A stretch of 64,000 nt of DNA, taken from assembly GCA_021325655.1 (NCBI GenBank), contig JAJPGT010000024.1, positions 24,369 to 88,368 of the forward strand, given 5' to 3'. Shown here in pieces: positions 43,440-51,429 of the stretch. Position 1 is the stretch's first letter, and each line of letters opens with the position of its first letter. Both the position numbers and the translations under genes were made by a program. Below the pieces are notes generated by a model. The model had not been told where the DNA came from, ran no database searches, and was given only the letters and a program-made list of their open reading frames with translations. The DNA comes from Pseudomonadota bacterium. GTDB lineage: Bacteria > Chloroflexota > UBA6077 > JAJPGT01.

Positions 43440-44486
43440 ATGAGCGCGACGGGCACCCTGGTGCACCTCGATCCCCGAGACCTGCTGCTGGATCCGGAGA
43501 ACGTCCGACGCGATGGGCCGGGGGACCTGGAGGCGCTGGCACAGAGCATCCGCGAGCACGGTCTGCTCCAGCCGATCGGGGTGCAGCGGGAGAACGGGCA
43601 CTACCGCGTGGTCTACGGCAACCGCCGCCGCGAGGCCGCGGTGCTGGCCGGCCTGGAGCGCGTGCCCTGCTTGCTGCTCGATCCACCGGAGGAGCAGCGG
43701 CTCGTCTGGCAGCTCCTGGAGAACCTGCAGCGGCGCGATCTGAACGACCTGGACAAGGCCGAGGGGCTGGCGCGGCTGCGCCGCCGGCTGGCGCGCCAGG
43801 CGGGCGCGTCGCCGGAGCGGGACCTGGACGAGCGGGTCGCGCGGGCGGTGGGGCTGTCGGCCGCGACCGTTCGGCGCTACCTGGGGTTGCTGGAACTGGC
43901 GCCGGCGGTGCGCGGCCTGATCGCCGACGGCGACCTGGGCGTGACCCAGGCGCAGCACCTCCGCCTGGTGAAAGACCCCGCCCAGCAAGAGACGCTCGCC
44001 CGTGCCGCGGTGGAGCGAGGGCTGTCCGCCGCGGCGCTCAGCCGGGCCGCCCGCCTCCTGGCCAACCAACCGGGGATGTCCATCGAGGAGGCGCTGGGCC
44101 AGGGAGAGCGCGGGGTGGAGCCGGTGGCGCGGCGCGATCCACCCGCCGCACTGGAGCGCCTGCCGCGGCCGCCCAAGGTGGAGACGGCGGCGGAGGACGA
44201 CGACGGGGGGCTGTGGGAGGACGACGCGGCCGAGGACGACCCTGAGGCACGCGGCCCAGCCGGCCCCTCGACCGCCGACGGCCACCGCGTCTTCCGCATT
44301 CGCAGCGTCGGCGCCTTCGTGGACGAGGTGGACCGGCTGGCGCGGGCGCTGCAGGATGGCGACCTGGCCCGAGCGGCCGCCGATGAGCCGGACGCCCCGA
44401 TTCAGCTCCGGCTGGCGCTCCGCCAGTTGAGCTTCGTCGCCAGGGAGCTAGAGCGCCTGCTCCGCCGCAACGGCTGGGGGGTGTAG
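43440..44486 (+). CDS. ParB/Spo0J-like DNA-binding protein (orphan)
   Basis: A 348-residue protein of the ParB family. N-terminal ParB/sulfiredoxin-like domain (about 5-95) with box II GNRRREAAVLAG, then a helix-turn-helix region (VARAVGLSAATVRRYLGLLELA, about 125-150), a C-terminal acidic linker and a helical end. No ParA gene or parS-like palindrome is nearby, so it may be a plasmid- or phage-derived or chromosomal-accessory ParB-like factor rather than the main segregation protein. GGGAGG precedes the ATG. Confidence 0.88.
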   Translation: MSATGTLVHLDPRDLLLDPENVRRDGPGDLEALAQSIREHGLLQPIGVQRENGHYRVVYGNRRREAAVLAGLERVPCLLLDPPEEQRLVWQLLENLQRRDLNDLDKAEGLARLRRRLARQAGASPERDLDERVARAVGLSAATVRRYLGLLELAPAVRGLIADGDLGVTQAQHLRLVKDPAQQETLARAAVERGLSAAALSRAARLLANQPGMSIEEALGQGERGVEPVARRDPPAALERLPRPPKVETAAEDDDGGLWEDDAAEDDPEARGPAGPSTADGHRVFRIRSVGAFVDEVDRLARALQDGDLARAAADEPDAPIQLRLALRQLSFVARELERLLRRNGWGV

Positions 44487-44489
44487 CGC

Positions 44490-45395
44490 CTACTCAGTGG
44501 CGCCCTCGTCGTCCTCGCGCAGCTCGCGCAGGAACGTGTCAAGCTCCTCAATGATGCTCTCCGCGCTTTGCAGCGGCCCGGGCGTGCCCTCCCAGGGGAC
44601 GATCGCCTGCCACTCGTCGGCCGCGTGTGCTTCGATCTGGCGGACGTACGCCTGAACGTCCTCGCGCCCCTGCAAGGCCTGCTCGATCTGCTCGTCCAGT
44701 TCGCGCGCCGCCACGTCCAGCGGGCCCAGGTCCACCTGCAGGCCCAGCAGGGCGGACAGATGCTGGAGCAGCGCCTGCACCACCTTTGGGTTCGGGGTGC
44801 CGCTGACGTAGTGCGGCACGTGTCCCCACAGGCTCGCCGCCGCGATCCTGCGCTCAACGCAACAGTCGATGAGCGCGGATTGGATGCTGGAGGGCCCCTC
44901 GTAGTTGCTGAAGCGCACCCCGAGGCTTGTCAGCGTGTGCCGCAGCTCCGGGGTGGGCGCCCAGGCGCTGATGGTGGCAGCCATGCGGTGGGAGACACGG
45001 TCGTAGGTCCCACCCAGGGTGAACAACGGCCCGCCGCCCACGCGCTCGGTGAGCTCGAGCACGGTTGCGACGTACTCGCGCCAGCGCACGTTCGGCTCGC
45101 GGCCGAGCAGCAGCACCAGGTCGCGCCCTGAAGGATCACGCGCCGCGAAGAACTCGCTCGTCGGCCAGCTCAGCACCCGCTGCTCGTCACCCAGCAACAG
45201 CGTGGAAGGACGCGCCTCCCCGAAGACGTAGAACAGCTCCGGGTCGATCGAGGCGAAGCGCCTCGCCCCCAGGGTGCGGATCAGGTAGGCGAGCGCGCCC
45301 GATCCCGCTTCACCCGCGTCGGGCCAGCCGGTAAAGGCGGCGACGACCGCCGGGTAGCGCAGTCGAGGAAGCTCGTCAAGGAGCAGGGTCGCCAT
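44490..45395 (-). CDS. PAC2 family protein
   Basis: A 301-residue PAC2-family protein (proteasome assembly chaperone 2 fold). Signatures include VVAAFTGWPDAGEAGSGALAYL near residue 20, ELFYVFGEARPSTLLLG, and the SALIDCCVERRIAAASLWGHVPHYV block. The family occurs widely in archaea and actinobacteria; molecular role is uncertain. The ATG at 45395 has GGAG upstream; longer starts lack similarity. It converges with the ParB-like gene with 3 bases between stops. Confidence 0.88.
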   Translation of the reverse strand: MATLLLDELPRLRYPAVVAAFTGWPDAGEAGSGALAYLIRTLGARRFASIDPELFYVFGEARPSTLLLGDEQRVLSWPTSEFFAARDPSGRDLVLLLGREPNVRWREYVATVLELTERVGGGPLFTLGGTYDRVSHRMAATISAWAPTPELRHTLTSLGVRFSNYEGPSSIQSALIDCCVERRIAAASLWGHVPHYVSGTPNPKVVQALLQHLSALLGLQVDLGPLDVAARELDEQIEQALQGREDVQAYVRQIEAHAADEWQAIVPWEGTPGPLQSAESIIEELDTFLRELREDDEGATE

Positions 45396-45611
45396 ATGTG
45401 CTCCGGGCGCGGCACTGCCGCGGTAGACTCTCCTCGATCGCAGTGTACCACCCGCGCCGCTCAGGCGCGCCCGCCATCTGCCCACGGCTTGTGTCGGGCC
45501 TGTGGCGGGTTTGTGACCCAGGTGATTTTGGGGCAGCACTATACTGGGTTCGCCGGCGCGAGCCGGCCCGGTGTTCATCCTTCTCCCCCTCTTCTCTCCC
45601 TGGAGACTCCC

Positions 45612-46229
45612 ATGTCCTCCGTGCGTGCCCGCGTTCCGTGGGCGGCGTTGGCCGCTGCATTGGCAATGCTCTTCTTCGCCGGTCGGCTGGTGCAGGACCT
45701 GCGCGACCGCCTCGTCGTGGCCGAGCGCCGCGCCGCCGTCGCGGAGCAGGCGCTGGCCACCGCCACAGTCCAGCTCGCCACCGCCAGCGCCGCGCTAGCG
45801 ACCGCTACCGCCGCCCCGATCGCCCGGCTGGCGGAGGCGCGGGCCGCCCTCGAGCAGATCTTGCAGGCCACGCTCGCCGCCTTCCGCGACCCAAGCCCGG
45901 AGCAGGTCGCCGCGCTGTCCACCCTGTACGACAGCCAGCCGCTGGCCGAGGTGATGCCGGAGATCGACCACCTGCGCAGCCAGGGCCTGCGCCTGGGCGG
46001 CCGCAGCGGCTTCGTGCTGGACGTCCGCGAGGCGGACGTGCTGGGCAGCGACCGGGCGCGCATCCGCACCCAGGAGCGCTGGACTTACGATGAGCTGAAC
46101 GCTCAGGGGCAGTCCGTCCGCTGCGTCCAGGACCTCTACAGCGTCGCCTACATCCTCCAGCGGCAGGACTCCGGCTGGCGCATCGCCGAGCTGATGCAGG
46201 AGGCGCCGCGCCAGCGCCAGGCGTGCTGA
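45612..46229 (+). CDS. Membrane-anchored protein with coiled coil and IMS/DUF4101-like domain
   Basis: A 205-residue protein: one N-terminal membrane helix (about 8-24, PWAALAAALAMLFFAGRLV), an Ala-rich coiled coil (about 25-80) and a C-terminal domain (about 85-200) with ARIRTQERWTYDEL, VQDLYSVAYILQRQDSGWRIAEL. The W-x-Y and final Y-x-L-x-R-x-D-x-x-W-x-I pattern resembles IMS/ARC6-like (DUF4101) domains. Function unknown. TGGAGA precedes the ATG. The SCO1664-family gene starts 4 bases after its stop. Confidence 0.65.
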   Translation: MSSVRARVPWAALAAALAMLFFAGRLVQDLRDRLVVAERRAAVAEQALATATVQLATASAALATATAAPIARLAEARAALEQILQATLAAFRDPSPEQVAALSTLYDSQPLAEVMPEIDHLRSQGLRLGGRSGFVLDVREADVLGSDRARIRTQERWTYDELNAQGQSVRCVQDLYSVAYILQRQDSGWRIAELMQEAPRQRQAC

Positions 46230-46233
46230 CCCC

Positions 46234-47064
46234 GTGGCAAAGCGCGTCTCCACGGCCAGCGATGCGGCATACTACGCCCAGGCGGACGCGAGGCCGCCGC
46301 GGGAATCCGGGATGCCGAAACGCTCGCGCGAGATGCCCAAACGCCCGATGAGCCGAGAGCAGGCGGAGCGACTGCTCCGGGAGGGGACCTTTGTTGGAAT
46401 CGAGCTGATTCCCTGGGCCTCCAACTATACCTTCGCTGCCTCGCTCATGCTCCCCAACGGCGATTGCTACATGGGGATCTACAAGCCGCGGCGTGGGGAG
46501 ATCCCTCTCTATGATTTCCCCACCGGCACCCTCTACCGGCGCGAAGTGGCCGCGTACCGCGCTGCCCGCGCCCTCGGCTGGGACCTCGTTCCGCTCACGC
46601 TCATCCGCGACGGCCCCCATGGCGTGGGGAGCCTGCAGCTCTTCATCGAGGCGGACGAGCAGTTCGACGTCCTGCACGATCCGAACCTGGATCACGCCGC
46701 CGTGCAGCGGCTAACCGTGTTCGACTTCCTGACCAACAATGCCGACCGCAAGGCGGGCCACGTCCTGCGCGACTGTGACGGCCACCTCTGGGGTATCGAC
46801 CACGGGCTGACCTTCAACGAGGAGCCCAAGCTGCGCACCGTCCTCTGGCACTATCAAGGCCAGCCGATCCCAGAGGACATCCTGAGCGAGCTGGAGGAGT
46901 TCGCCACCGCTCCAGGTCGGGCGGAGGCGCTGCGGGTGGAGCTGGGCGAGCTGCTCAAGCGGCCTGAGATCGAGGGCTTTTTCGAGCGGCTGGAGCGCGT
47001 GCTCGCGCTGCGCCGCTTCCCCTCGCCCGGGCCGCGCCGCCACGTCCCCTGGCCGCTGTATTAG
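46234..47064 (+). CDS. SCO1664 family protein (PI3/4-kinase-like fold)
   Basis: A 276-residue protein of the SCO1664 family, known from actinobacteria and Chloroflexota and distantly similar to phosphatidylinositol 3/4-kinases. Family residues include FVGIELIPWASNYTFAASL, the Lys in GIYKPRRGE, EVAAYRAARALGWDLVP and the catalytic-type NNADRKAGHVL followed by LWGIDHGLTFNEEPKLRTVLW. The first 40 residues are a variable leader; starts at GTG 46234 or a later ATG are possible. Its stop codon lies inside the loop of a long terminator hairpin. In actinobacteria this family accompanies mshC. Confidence 0.9.
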   Translation: MAKRVSTASDAAYYAQADARPPRESGMPKRSREMPKRPMSREQAERLLREGTFVGIELIPWASNYTFAASLMLPNGDCYMGIYKPRRGEIPLYDFPTGTLYRREVAAYRAARALGWDLVPLTLIRDGPHGVGSLQLFIEADEQFDVLHDPNLDHAAVQRLTVFDFLTNNADRKAGHVLRDCDGHLWGIDHGLTFNEEPKLRTVLWHYQGQPIPEDILSELEEFATAPGRAEALRVELGELLKRPEIEGFFERLERVLALRRFPSPGPRRHVPWPLY

Positions 47065-47084
47065 CGGCCAGGGGACGTGGCGGC
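47036..47084 (+). terminator. 22-bp hairpin whose loop carries the SCO1664 gene stop codon
   Basis: Arms 47036-47057 and 47063-47084 are perfectly complementary over 22 bp with a five-base loop (GTATT). The TAG stop (47062-47064) spans the loop and first bases of the second arm, so the terminator is built into the last codons. No strong T-run follows. Confidence 0.7.
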
Positions 47085-47095
47085 GGGAGAAAACG

Positions 47096-47129
47096 AGCCG
47101 AGCCCCCGACGAGTGCCGGGGGCTCGGCT
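47096..47129 (-). terminator. Terminator of the DoxX gene
   Basis: AGCCGAGCCCCCG (47096-47108) and CGGGGGCTCGGCT (47117-47129) make a 13-bp stem with an 8-base loop. On the reverse strand it is followed by CGTTTTCTCC, a proper T-tract, so it serves the reverse-strand DoxX gene. Confidence 0.8.
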
Positions 47130-47170
47130 GTCTGCGCTGGATGGCCTCATGCCATCCGTGGGCGCTGGTG

Positions 47171-47791
47171 CTAGCCCCGTGTTCCCGCGGCACGTGGCGC
47201 AGCCACCGGGGCCGTTGGTGCCGCCAGCCGCTTCTGGCCCCACGGGGTGCCGAGCAGCGGGAGCAGGTAGCGGTCGAGCCCGATGTAGCCGGCGTTCTTC
47301 CAGGCGAGCATCAGCAGCACTGCCAGCAGGAACAGCACCGGGTTGGTCGAGGCGCTGCCCGCGAGCATGAAGTTCAGGTTCATCAAGGCACCGAAGAAGG
47401 CGGCGATCCCAACCAGGCCGCCGACGATCAGGCCGAGGCCCACCAGCAGCTCGCCGAAGACGATCAGCTTGGCGAACCATACCTGTGACTGGCTGTCGAT
47501 CAGGAGCTGCAGGAAGCCGCGGTACCAGTCATAGGTGACCGGTGCCCTGGCCGGCGGCTCCGGCATCTGCACTGCGCTCTTCCAGTAGGCGAGCAGCGCG
47601 CTGCCGTCGCCCATCCACTTCGGATCGGTGAACTTGTGCCAGCCCGCCTCGAGCCACTGGGAGCCCAGGTAGAGCCGAACCACCAGCCAGATCCAGGCGG
47701 CGCGACTGCTCTGGAACAGGAACTGGGCAATGGGCGGGTCCTGAATGAGCACGTTGCCTTTCTCGTCCGTAATGTGCGTGACGCGGAACAT
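47171..47791 (-). CDS. DoxX family membrane protein
   Basis: A 206-residue DoxX/TQO-small-subunit-like protein. It has about four membrane helices, e.g. AAWIWLVVRLYLGSQWLEAGWHK, KLIVFGELLVGLGLIVGG and NPVLFLLAVLLMLAWKN, with the typical EAGWHKFTDPKWMG and GYIGLDRYLLP. In archaea DoxA/DoxD form thiosulfate:quinone oxidoreductase; bacterial members are linked to redox homeostasis. A GGGGAGGAC site precedes the ATG at 47791. Confidence 0.88.
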   Translation of the reverse strand: MFRVTHITDEKGNVLIQDPPIAQFLFQSSRAAWIWLVVRLYLGSQWLEAGWHKFTDPKWMGDGSALLAYWKSAVQMPEPPARAPVTYDWYRGFLQLLIDSQSQVWFAKLIVFGELLVGLGLIVGGLVGIAAFFGALMNLNFMLAGSASTNPVLFLLAVLLMLAWKNAGYIGLDRYLLPLLGTPWGQKRLAAPTAPVAAPRAAGTRG

Positions 47792-48099
47792 CGTGTCCTC
47801 CCCACGTCTTTGCTCTCATCGAGCGAACGGTTCCCTCTGTTCTTGTTCGCTGCTGCCTGAACAGTACGGGGTGGGGGCCTTCACCAGCCCCTGGCAGGTG
47901 TCCCGCGCTACCCAGGACATTCGCCTTGCGCTCACCGAGCGCGGCGGAGCGCGGAGCCCGGTCCGGACGAACGTCCCCTCGCGCCCGGGGCACGTGTCCC
48001 AGGTCCAGCGCTGGCCGTGGCGATACCCTGTGACTGTTCCGCTCGCCGCGTCTTCCGACACGCGCCGGCGGTCCAACACCGAAGACACGGGAGAGCCAG
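47792..48099. other. Divergent intergenic region
   Basis: A 308-base gap between the reverse-strand DoxX gene and the forward-strand small membrane protein. I see no coding signal. Promoters for both directions are expected here, but no canonical -35/-10 pair stands out in this GC-rich stretch. Confidence 0.4.
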
Positions 48100-48354
48100 A
48101 TGGCGACGCTAGTTGCCCCACCCCGCCCGGCCACGCGACTGAACCACGAGACGCGTGTGGTCGAGGAACCGACCATCCAGACCGTCGTTGTCACGCCGGC
48201 CGTGGAAGCACCGGATTCCCTCGCTGAAGATGGGTACGCGGCCGACGTGCGCGTTGGCCGTATCGCCGTTCAGCTCCTGGCACTGCTATTCATCTTCATG
48301 GTGCTGATCGTCCCGCTCTCGCTCGCGCTGGTGAACCTGTATCAGCTCTGGTAG
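48100..48354 (+). CDS. Small single-span membrane protein
   Basis: An 84-residue protein with a hydrophilic N-terminus (ETRVVEEPTIQTVVVTPAVE) and one membrane helix near the C-terminus (VQLLALLFIFMVLIVPLSLALVN). It has the RVVEEP segment in common with the N-terminus of the YggT-like protein at 40250-40702, a hint of a shared binding motif. GGGAGAG precedes the ATG. It heads a run of forward genes ending in the two-component pair and NirK. No family recognised. Confidence 0.65.
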   Translation: MATLVAPPRPATRLNHETRVVEEPTIQTVVVTPAVEAPDSLAEDGYAADVRVGRIAVQLLALLFIFMVLIVPLSLALVNLYQLW

Positions 48355-48414
48355 GCGGCCCCGGCCGAGGAGCAGCCGCGGGCGGTGACCGAGACGATTG
48401 GAGGCAGCGCTGCC

Positions 48415-48630
48415 ATGACTGACGTAATAGACCTCTATCTGGCGCGGGCGCGCCAGGACCCCCAGTTCCGCCTACTGCTTCGCTCGCAGCCGCGCCGGGT
48501 GCTGCGAGGCAAAGGGCTCACGCGAGAGGAGGTGCAGCGGCTGCTGGAGGCGGCGGGAGTCGAGCCGACACATCGCCCACGGATCAGCGCGCTCACCGAG
48601 GCGCGTGTGCTGGTGGGAGCGGCCGGCTGA
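48415..48630 (+). CDS. Small protein resembling leader-peptide or LigA-type helical proteins
   Basis: A 71-residue protein with DPQFRLLLRSQPRRVLRGKGLT then REEVQRLLEAAGVEP. The D-P-x-F-R-x-x-L-x-x-x-P pattern weakly recalls nitrile-hydratase-like leader peptides or the small LigA-type dioxygenase subunit, but no assignment is safe and no RiPP enzymes are nearby. ATG 48415 follows GGAGG; a GTG at 48385 is an alternative. Confidence 0.5.
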   Translation: MTDVIDLYLARARQDPQFRLLLRSQPRRVLRGKGLTREEVQRLLEAAGVEPTHRPRISALTEARVLVGAAG

Positions 48631-48679
48631 GCCAGCGCGCAGCCGCGGCTGACAGCCGGCCACGGAAAGAAAGGACCCG

Positions 48680-49255
48680 ATGCGAAACGCTCTCGCTACT
48701 CCCGGCAAACCGATCAGCACGCGACTTGCCGCTCCTTGCGCCAGTCGGGCGGCCAGCTCGGCGGACCGCCCGACGGCTAGCCTGGCCGCCGTCGGCACGG
48801 CGCGCTACCTTCGCCTGCGGCTGGCGACCGTGGTGGCGCCGGTCGCCTTCCTGGCCGTCATCGACTACCTGCGCCACACCCTCTTCACCGACTGGCTGCA
48901 CACACTTCCCGGGACACTGGCCATCGGCGTGCTGCTGGCAGGAGCGGCCGCGCTGTTCTCGAACGCCGTCTTTGGGATGCTCGCGCGCCTCCAGGGCACG
49001 GTACTGCTCCAGAGCCAGCGGATGGCCGCGTTGGAAGAGCACGACCGACTGGCCCGCGAAATCAACGACGGCTTCCTGCAGCGGATCTACGGCGTCGGGC
49101 TGAGCCTGCAAACCTGCCTCCTGTCAGACGAGCTGCCCCCCGCTACCGCGCGGGCGCTGGAGCGGGCGATCGGCGAGCTGGATAGCACCATCGGCGCAAT
49201 GCGCGAGTACCTGATGCAGCCGCCCGACCCCGCTGAGCGGGGCTCGGGCCGCTAA
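48680..49255 (+). CDS. Membrane protein with degenerate HisKA_3 helix (pseudo-kinase)
   Basis: A 191-residue protein with two membrane helices (about 52-68 and 77-98) and a C-terminal dimerisation-type helix, DRLAREINDGFLQRIYGVGLSLQ. In NarX/DegS-type kinases this box reads ERxRIARELHDGxxQ; here the phospho-acceptor His is Asn (N129). There is no ATPase domain. It therefore cannot autophosphorylate, and may bind or dimerise with the full kinase encoded directly downstream, acting as a membrane tether or antagonist (inference). AAAGGA precedes the ATG. Confidence 0.7.
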   Translation: MRNALATPGKPISTRLAAPCASRAASSADRPTASLAAVGTARYLRLRLATVVAPVAFLAVIDYLRHTLFTDWLHTLPGTLAIGVLLAGAAALFSNAVFGMLARLQGTVLLQSQRMAALEEHDRLAREINDGFLQRIYGVGLSLQTCLLSDELPPATARALERAIGELDSTIGAMREYLMQPPDPAERGSGR

Positions 49256-49326
49256 GCTGCCCGGCTCCCCTCTCGGCCGCCACGGCACAGGCGAAGCTCA
49301 CTCCGGCCGGGACCGGCCGCTGCCGG

Positions 49327-49332
49327 TACAAT
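49327..49332 (+). promoter_or_regulatory. TACAAT -10 box just before the GAF-kinase GTG start
   Basis: TACAAT ends six bases before the GTG at 49339 with no ribosome-binding site, again suggesting a leaderless transcript. No -35 match is obvious. Confidence 0.5.
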
Positions 49333-49338
49333 GGCGGC

Positions 49339-50571
49339 GTGATTGCCGTTCCTGATAATCCGCCAGATCGGTCACGTGCCGCGTGGTCTGAGGACGCGCG
49401 GCTGGCGGCGCTGTCACAGGCTGCGATCGCCATCACCTCCGAGCTGTCGCTCGACCGCGTCCTGCAGCGGATCGCAGACATCGCCCGCGAGCTGATAGGC
49501 GCGCGCTACGCCGCCCTGGGGGTCGCGGATGAGCAGGGCCGCATCCGCCAGTTCCTCACCTCGGGCCTCACCCCCGAGCAGCGGCTGGCGATCGGGCCGC
49601 TGCCACGCGGCCTGGGCCTGCTCGGGGTGCTGATCCACGAGGGGAAGCCCTTGCGGGTCGCCGACATCGCCCGCGACCCGCGCTCGGTCGGCTTTCCCGC
49701 GCACCACCCGCCGATGACCTCGCTGCTGGGAGTGCCGATCAAGGCGCGCGGCGAGGTGCTCGGGGACCTCTACCTGACGGATCGGCTGGATGGCCAGCCG
49801 TTCACCGAGCAGGATGAGCAGCTCGCGATTCTGCTGGCCGGCCACGCCGCGGTGGCGATTCAGAACGCCCGGCTGCACGCCCGGCTGCAGGAGCTGGCGC
49901 TGCACCAGGAGCGCAGCCGGATCATGCGCGACCTGCACGACGGCATCATCCAGTCGCTATTCGCCATTGGGCTCAGCGTCCAGGAGACGCTCCACTTGCT
50001 CGACACCGCGCCGGGCGAGGTACGCCCGCGTCTGGAGCGAGTGGTGGGCGACCTGGACCAGGTGATGGCCGATATCCGGCGCTACATCCTGGACCTGGAC
50101 CGCTCCAGCCAGCCGACGGAGGGCGACCTGGAAACTCGCCTTGGCCACCTGGTCTCCGAGTTCCAGGCGGCCACGCCGATGCAGATCCAGCTCTCCGTCG
50201 CGCCCGAGCTCAACGAAGCGAAGCTGCCCGGGGAGATGATCGAGCACCTGATCCAGATCGCCCACGAGGCGCTTGCCAACGTGGTGAAGCACGCCCACGC
50301 CTCGGCGGCTGCGGTCCGCCTGGAGCGCAGCCGCCGCGGGCTGGTGCTCACCGTCTGGGATGACGGCGTCGGCTTCGACCCGCGCGCCCGCCGGACGGCC
50401 CAGCAGCGCGGCTTGCGCAACATCCACGCCCGCGCCGCCGCGCTGGGCGGCTCGCTGCAGATCAGCAGCGAGCCCAGCCATGGGACCCGGGTCCTGGTGG
50501 CGATCCCGCTCTCGCCGCACGCTCGGCGGCCAGCCGCCAGCCGCCAGCCTGCGGCGGACAGTAGCCCGTAG
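49339..50571 (+). CDS. GAF-domain histidine kinase of the NarX/DevS type (HisKA_3)
   Basis: A 410-residue soluble kinase: GAF domain (about 40-185, ARYAALGVADEQGRI, LLGVPIKARGEVLGDLYLTD), HisKA_3 with phospho-acceptor H200 in RDLHDGIIQSLFAIGLS, and HATPase (about 290-395) with HEALANVVKHAHA and WDDGVGFDP. The GAF resembles DevS/DosT-type sensors, but haem ligation cannot be seen. The LuxR-type regulator follows after a short gap, and NirK lies beyond, so nitrogen-oxide, oxygen or redox sensing is plausible. Confidence 0.9.
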   Translation: MIAVPDNPPDRSRAAWSEDARLAALSQAAIAITSELSLDRVLQRIADIARELIGARYAALGVADEQGRIRQFLTSGLTPEQRLAIGPLPRGLGLLGVLIHEGKPLRVADIARDPRSVGFPAHHPPMTSLLGVPIKARGEVLGDLYLTDRLDGQPFTEQDEQLAILLAGHAAVAIQNARLHARLQELALHQERSRIMRDLHDGIIQSLFAIGLSVQETLHLLDTAPGEVRPRLERVVGDLDQVMADIRRYILDLDRSSQPTEGDLETRLGHLVSEFQAATPMQIQLSVAPELNEAKLPGEMIEHLIQIAHEALANVVKHAHASAAAVRLERSRRGLVLTVWDDGVGFDPRARRTAQQRGLRNIHARAAALGGSLQISSEPSHGTRVLVAIPLSPHARRPAASRQPAADSSP

Positions 50572-50640
50572 GACGCATCCTGCCCGGGTACCTGGGTACA
50601 CTCCCTGGTGTGGAGGGCGGAGCGCTGATCGCCCTGAAGG

Positions 50641-51312
50641 ATGGCCATGCCTAACCTGCGTATTCTGCTCGTCGATGACCATGAGGTGGTGCGGCTGGGG
50701 CTCAAAGCCCTCCTCAGCCGCCACCCGAGCTTCGAGGTGGTGGGAGAAGCGGCAAACGCCGACGAGGCGCTCCGCAAGACGCTGGCGCTCAAGCCGGACG
50801 TCGTGGTGATGGACATCCGCCTCCCGGGAGAAAGCGGCATCCAGGCCACCCGGGCGATCGTCCAGGAGCGGCCGCAGACCAAGGTCATCATCCTGACCTC
50901 ATACGCCGAAGACGAGCTGCTACTAGAGGCGATCGAGGCTGGCGCCTCTGGCTACGTGCTCAAGCAGATCGGGTCGAATGATCTGGTGCGCGCCCTGGAG
51001 GCGGTGGCGCGGGGCGAGTCGCTGCTGGACCCGGCGCTCACCGGGCGGGTGTTCCAGCGGCTGCGCCAGGCGGCGCGGCAGGAGCGGGGCAGCGCCTTCC
51101 GCGATCTGACCGACCAGGAGATGAAGATCCTGCGGCTGGTGGCGGAGGGGCTGACCAACAAGGAGATCGGCAGCCGGCTCTACCTATCCGAAAAGACCGT
51201 CCGCAACTACGTCTCAATGATCCTCGGCAAACTGGGCCTGGCGTCGCGCGCCCAGGCCGCCGCCTACGCCGTCCAGCACGGCATCTACCAGCTCGAAGAG
51301 CCACGACCCTGA
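50641..51312 (+). CDS. NarL/FixJ-family response regulator
   Basis: A 223-residue regulator: receiver domain (about 5-125) with phospho-acceptor D58 in [13 protein letters not shown], acidic pocket DDHE, Thr/Lys ([15 protein letters not shown]), and a C-terminal LuxR-type helix-turn-helix (about 155-215, [21 protein letters not shown] then [19 protein letters not shown]). It is the obvious partner of the kinase upstream (69-base gap). Palindromes lie between it and nirK. Confidence 0.93.
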   Translation: MAMPNLRILLVDDHEVVRLGLKALLSRHPSFEVVGEAANADEALRKTLALKPDVVVMDIRLPGESGIQATRAIVQERPQTKVIILTSYAEDELLLEAIEAGASGYVLKQIGSNDLVRALEAVARGESLLDPALTGRVFQRLRQAARQERGSAFRDLTDQEMKILRLVAEGLTNKEIGSRLYLSEKTVRNYVSMILGKLGLASRAQAAAYAVQHGIYQLEEPRP

Positions 51313-51326
51313 GGGACAGATGTCCC
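51313..51326 (+). promoter_or_regulatory. Short palindrome after the response regulator gene
   Basis: GGGACA-GA-TGTCCC, a perfect inverted repeat with a two-base centre, begins right after the stop of the NarL-type gene. Further GGGAC/GTCCC words occur over the next 70 bases. It may be a regulator site, but this is unproven. Confidence 0.35.
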
Positions 51327-51385
51327 GCCTCTGAGCGCGGGAGTCCCAGCGGCGTCGGGACGCGCTGCCTCAATTGCGGGACGGT

Positions 51386-51405
51386 TGCCCGCGGTACCGC
51401 GGGCA
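51386..51405 (+). promoter_or_regulatory. 20-bp perfect palindrome upstream of nirK
   Basis: The 20 bases read identically on both strands, centred on GGTACC. It is 78 bases before the nirK start, a typical distance for an operator or activator site. Whether the NarL-type regulator binds it is inference. Confidence 0.45.
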
Positions 51406-51429
51406 CAGCCCGCCGTACCGTTTCTCCAG

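Noticed and set aside
48415..48630. RiPP precursor peptide
   Set aside because: No modification enzymes, protease or transporter of a RiPP cluster lie nearby, and the C-terminus lacks a typical core.
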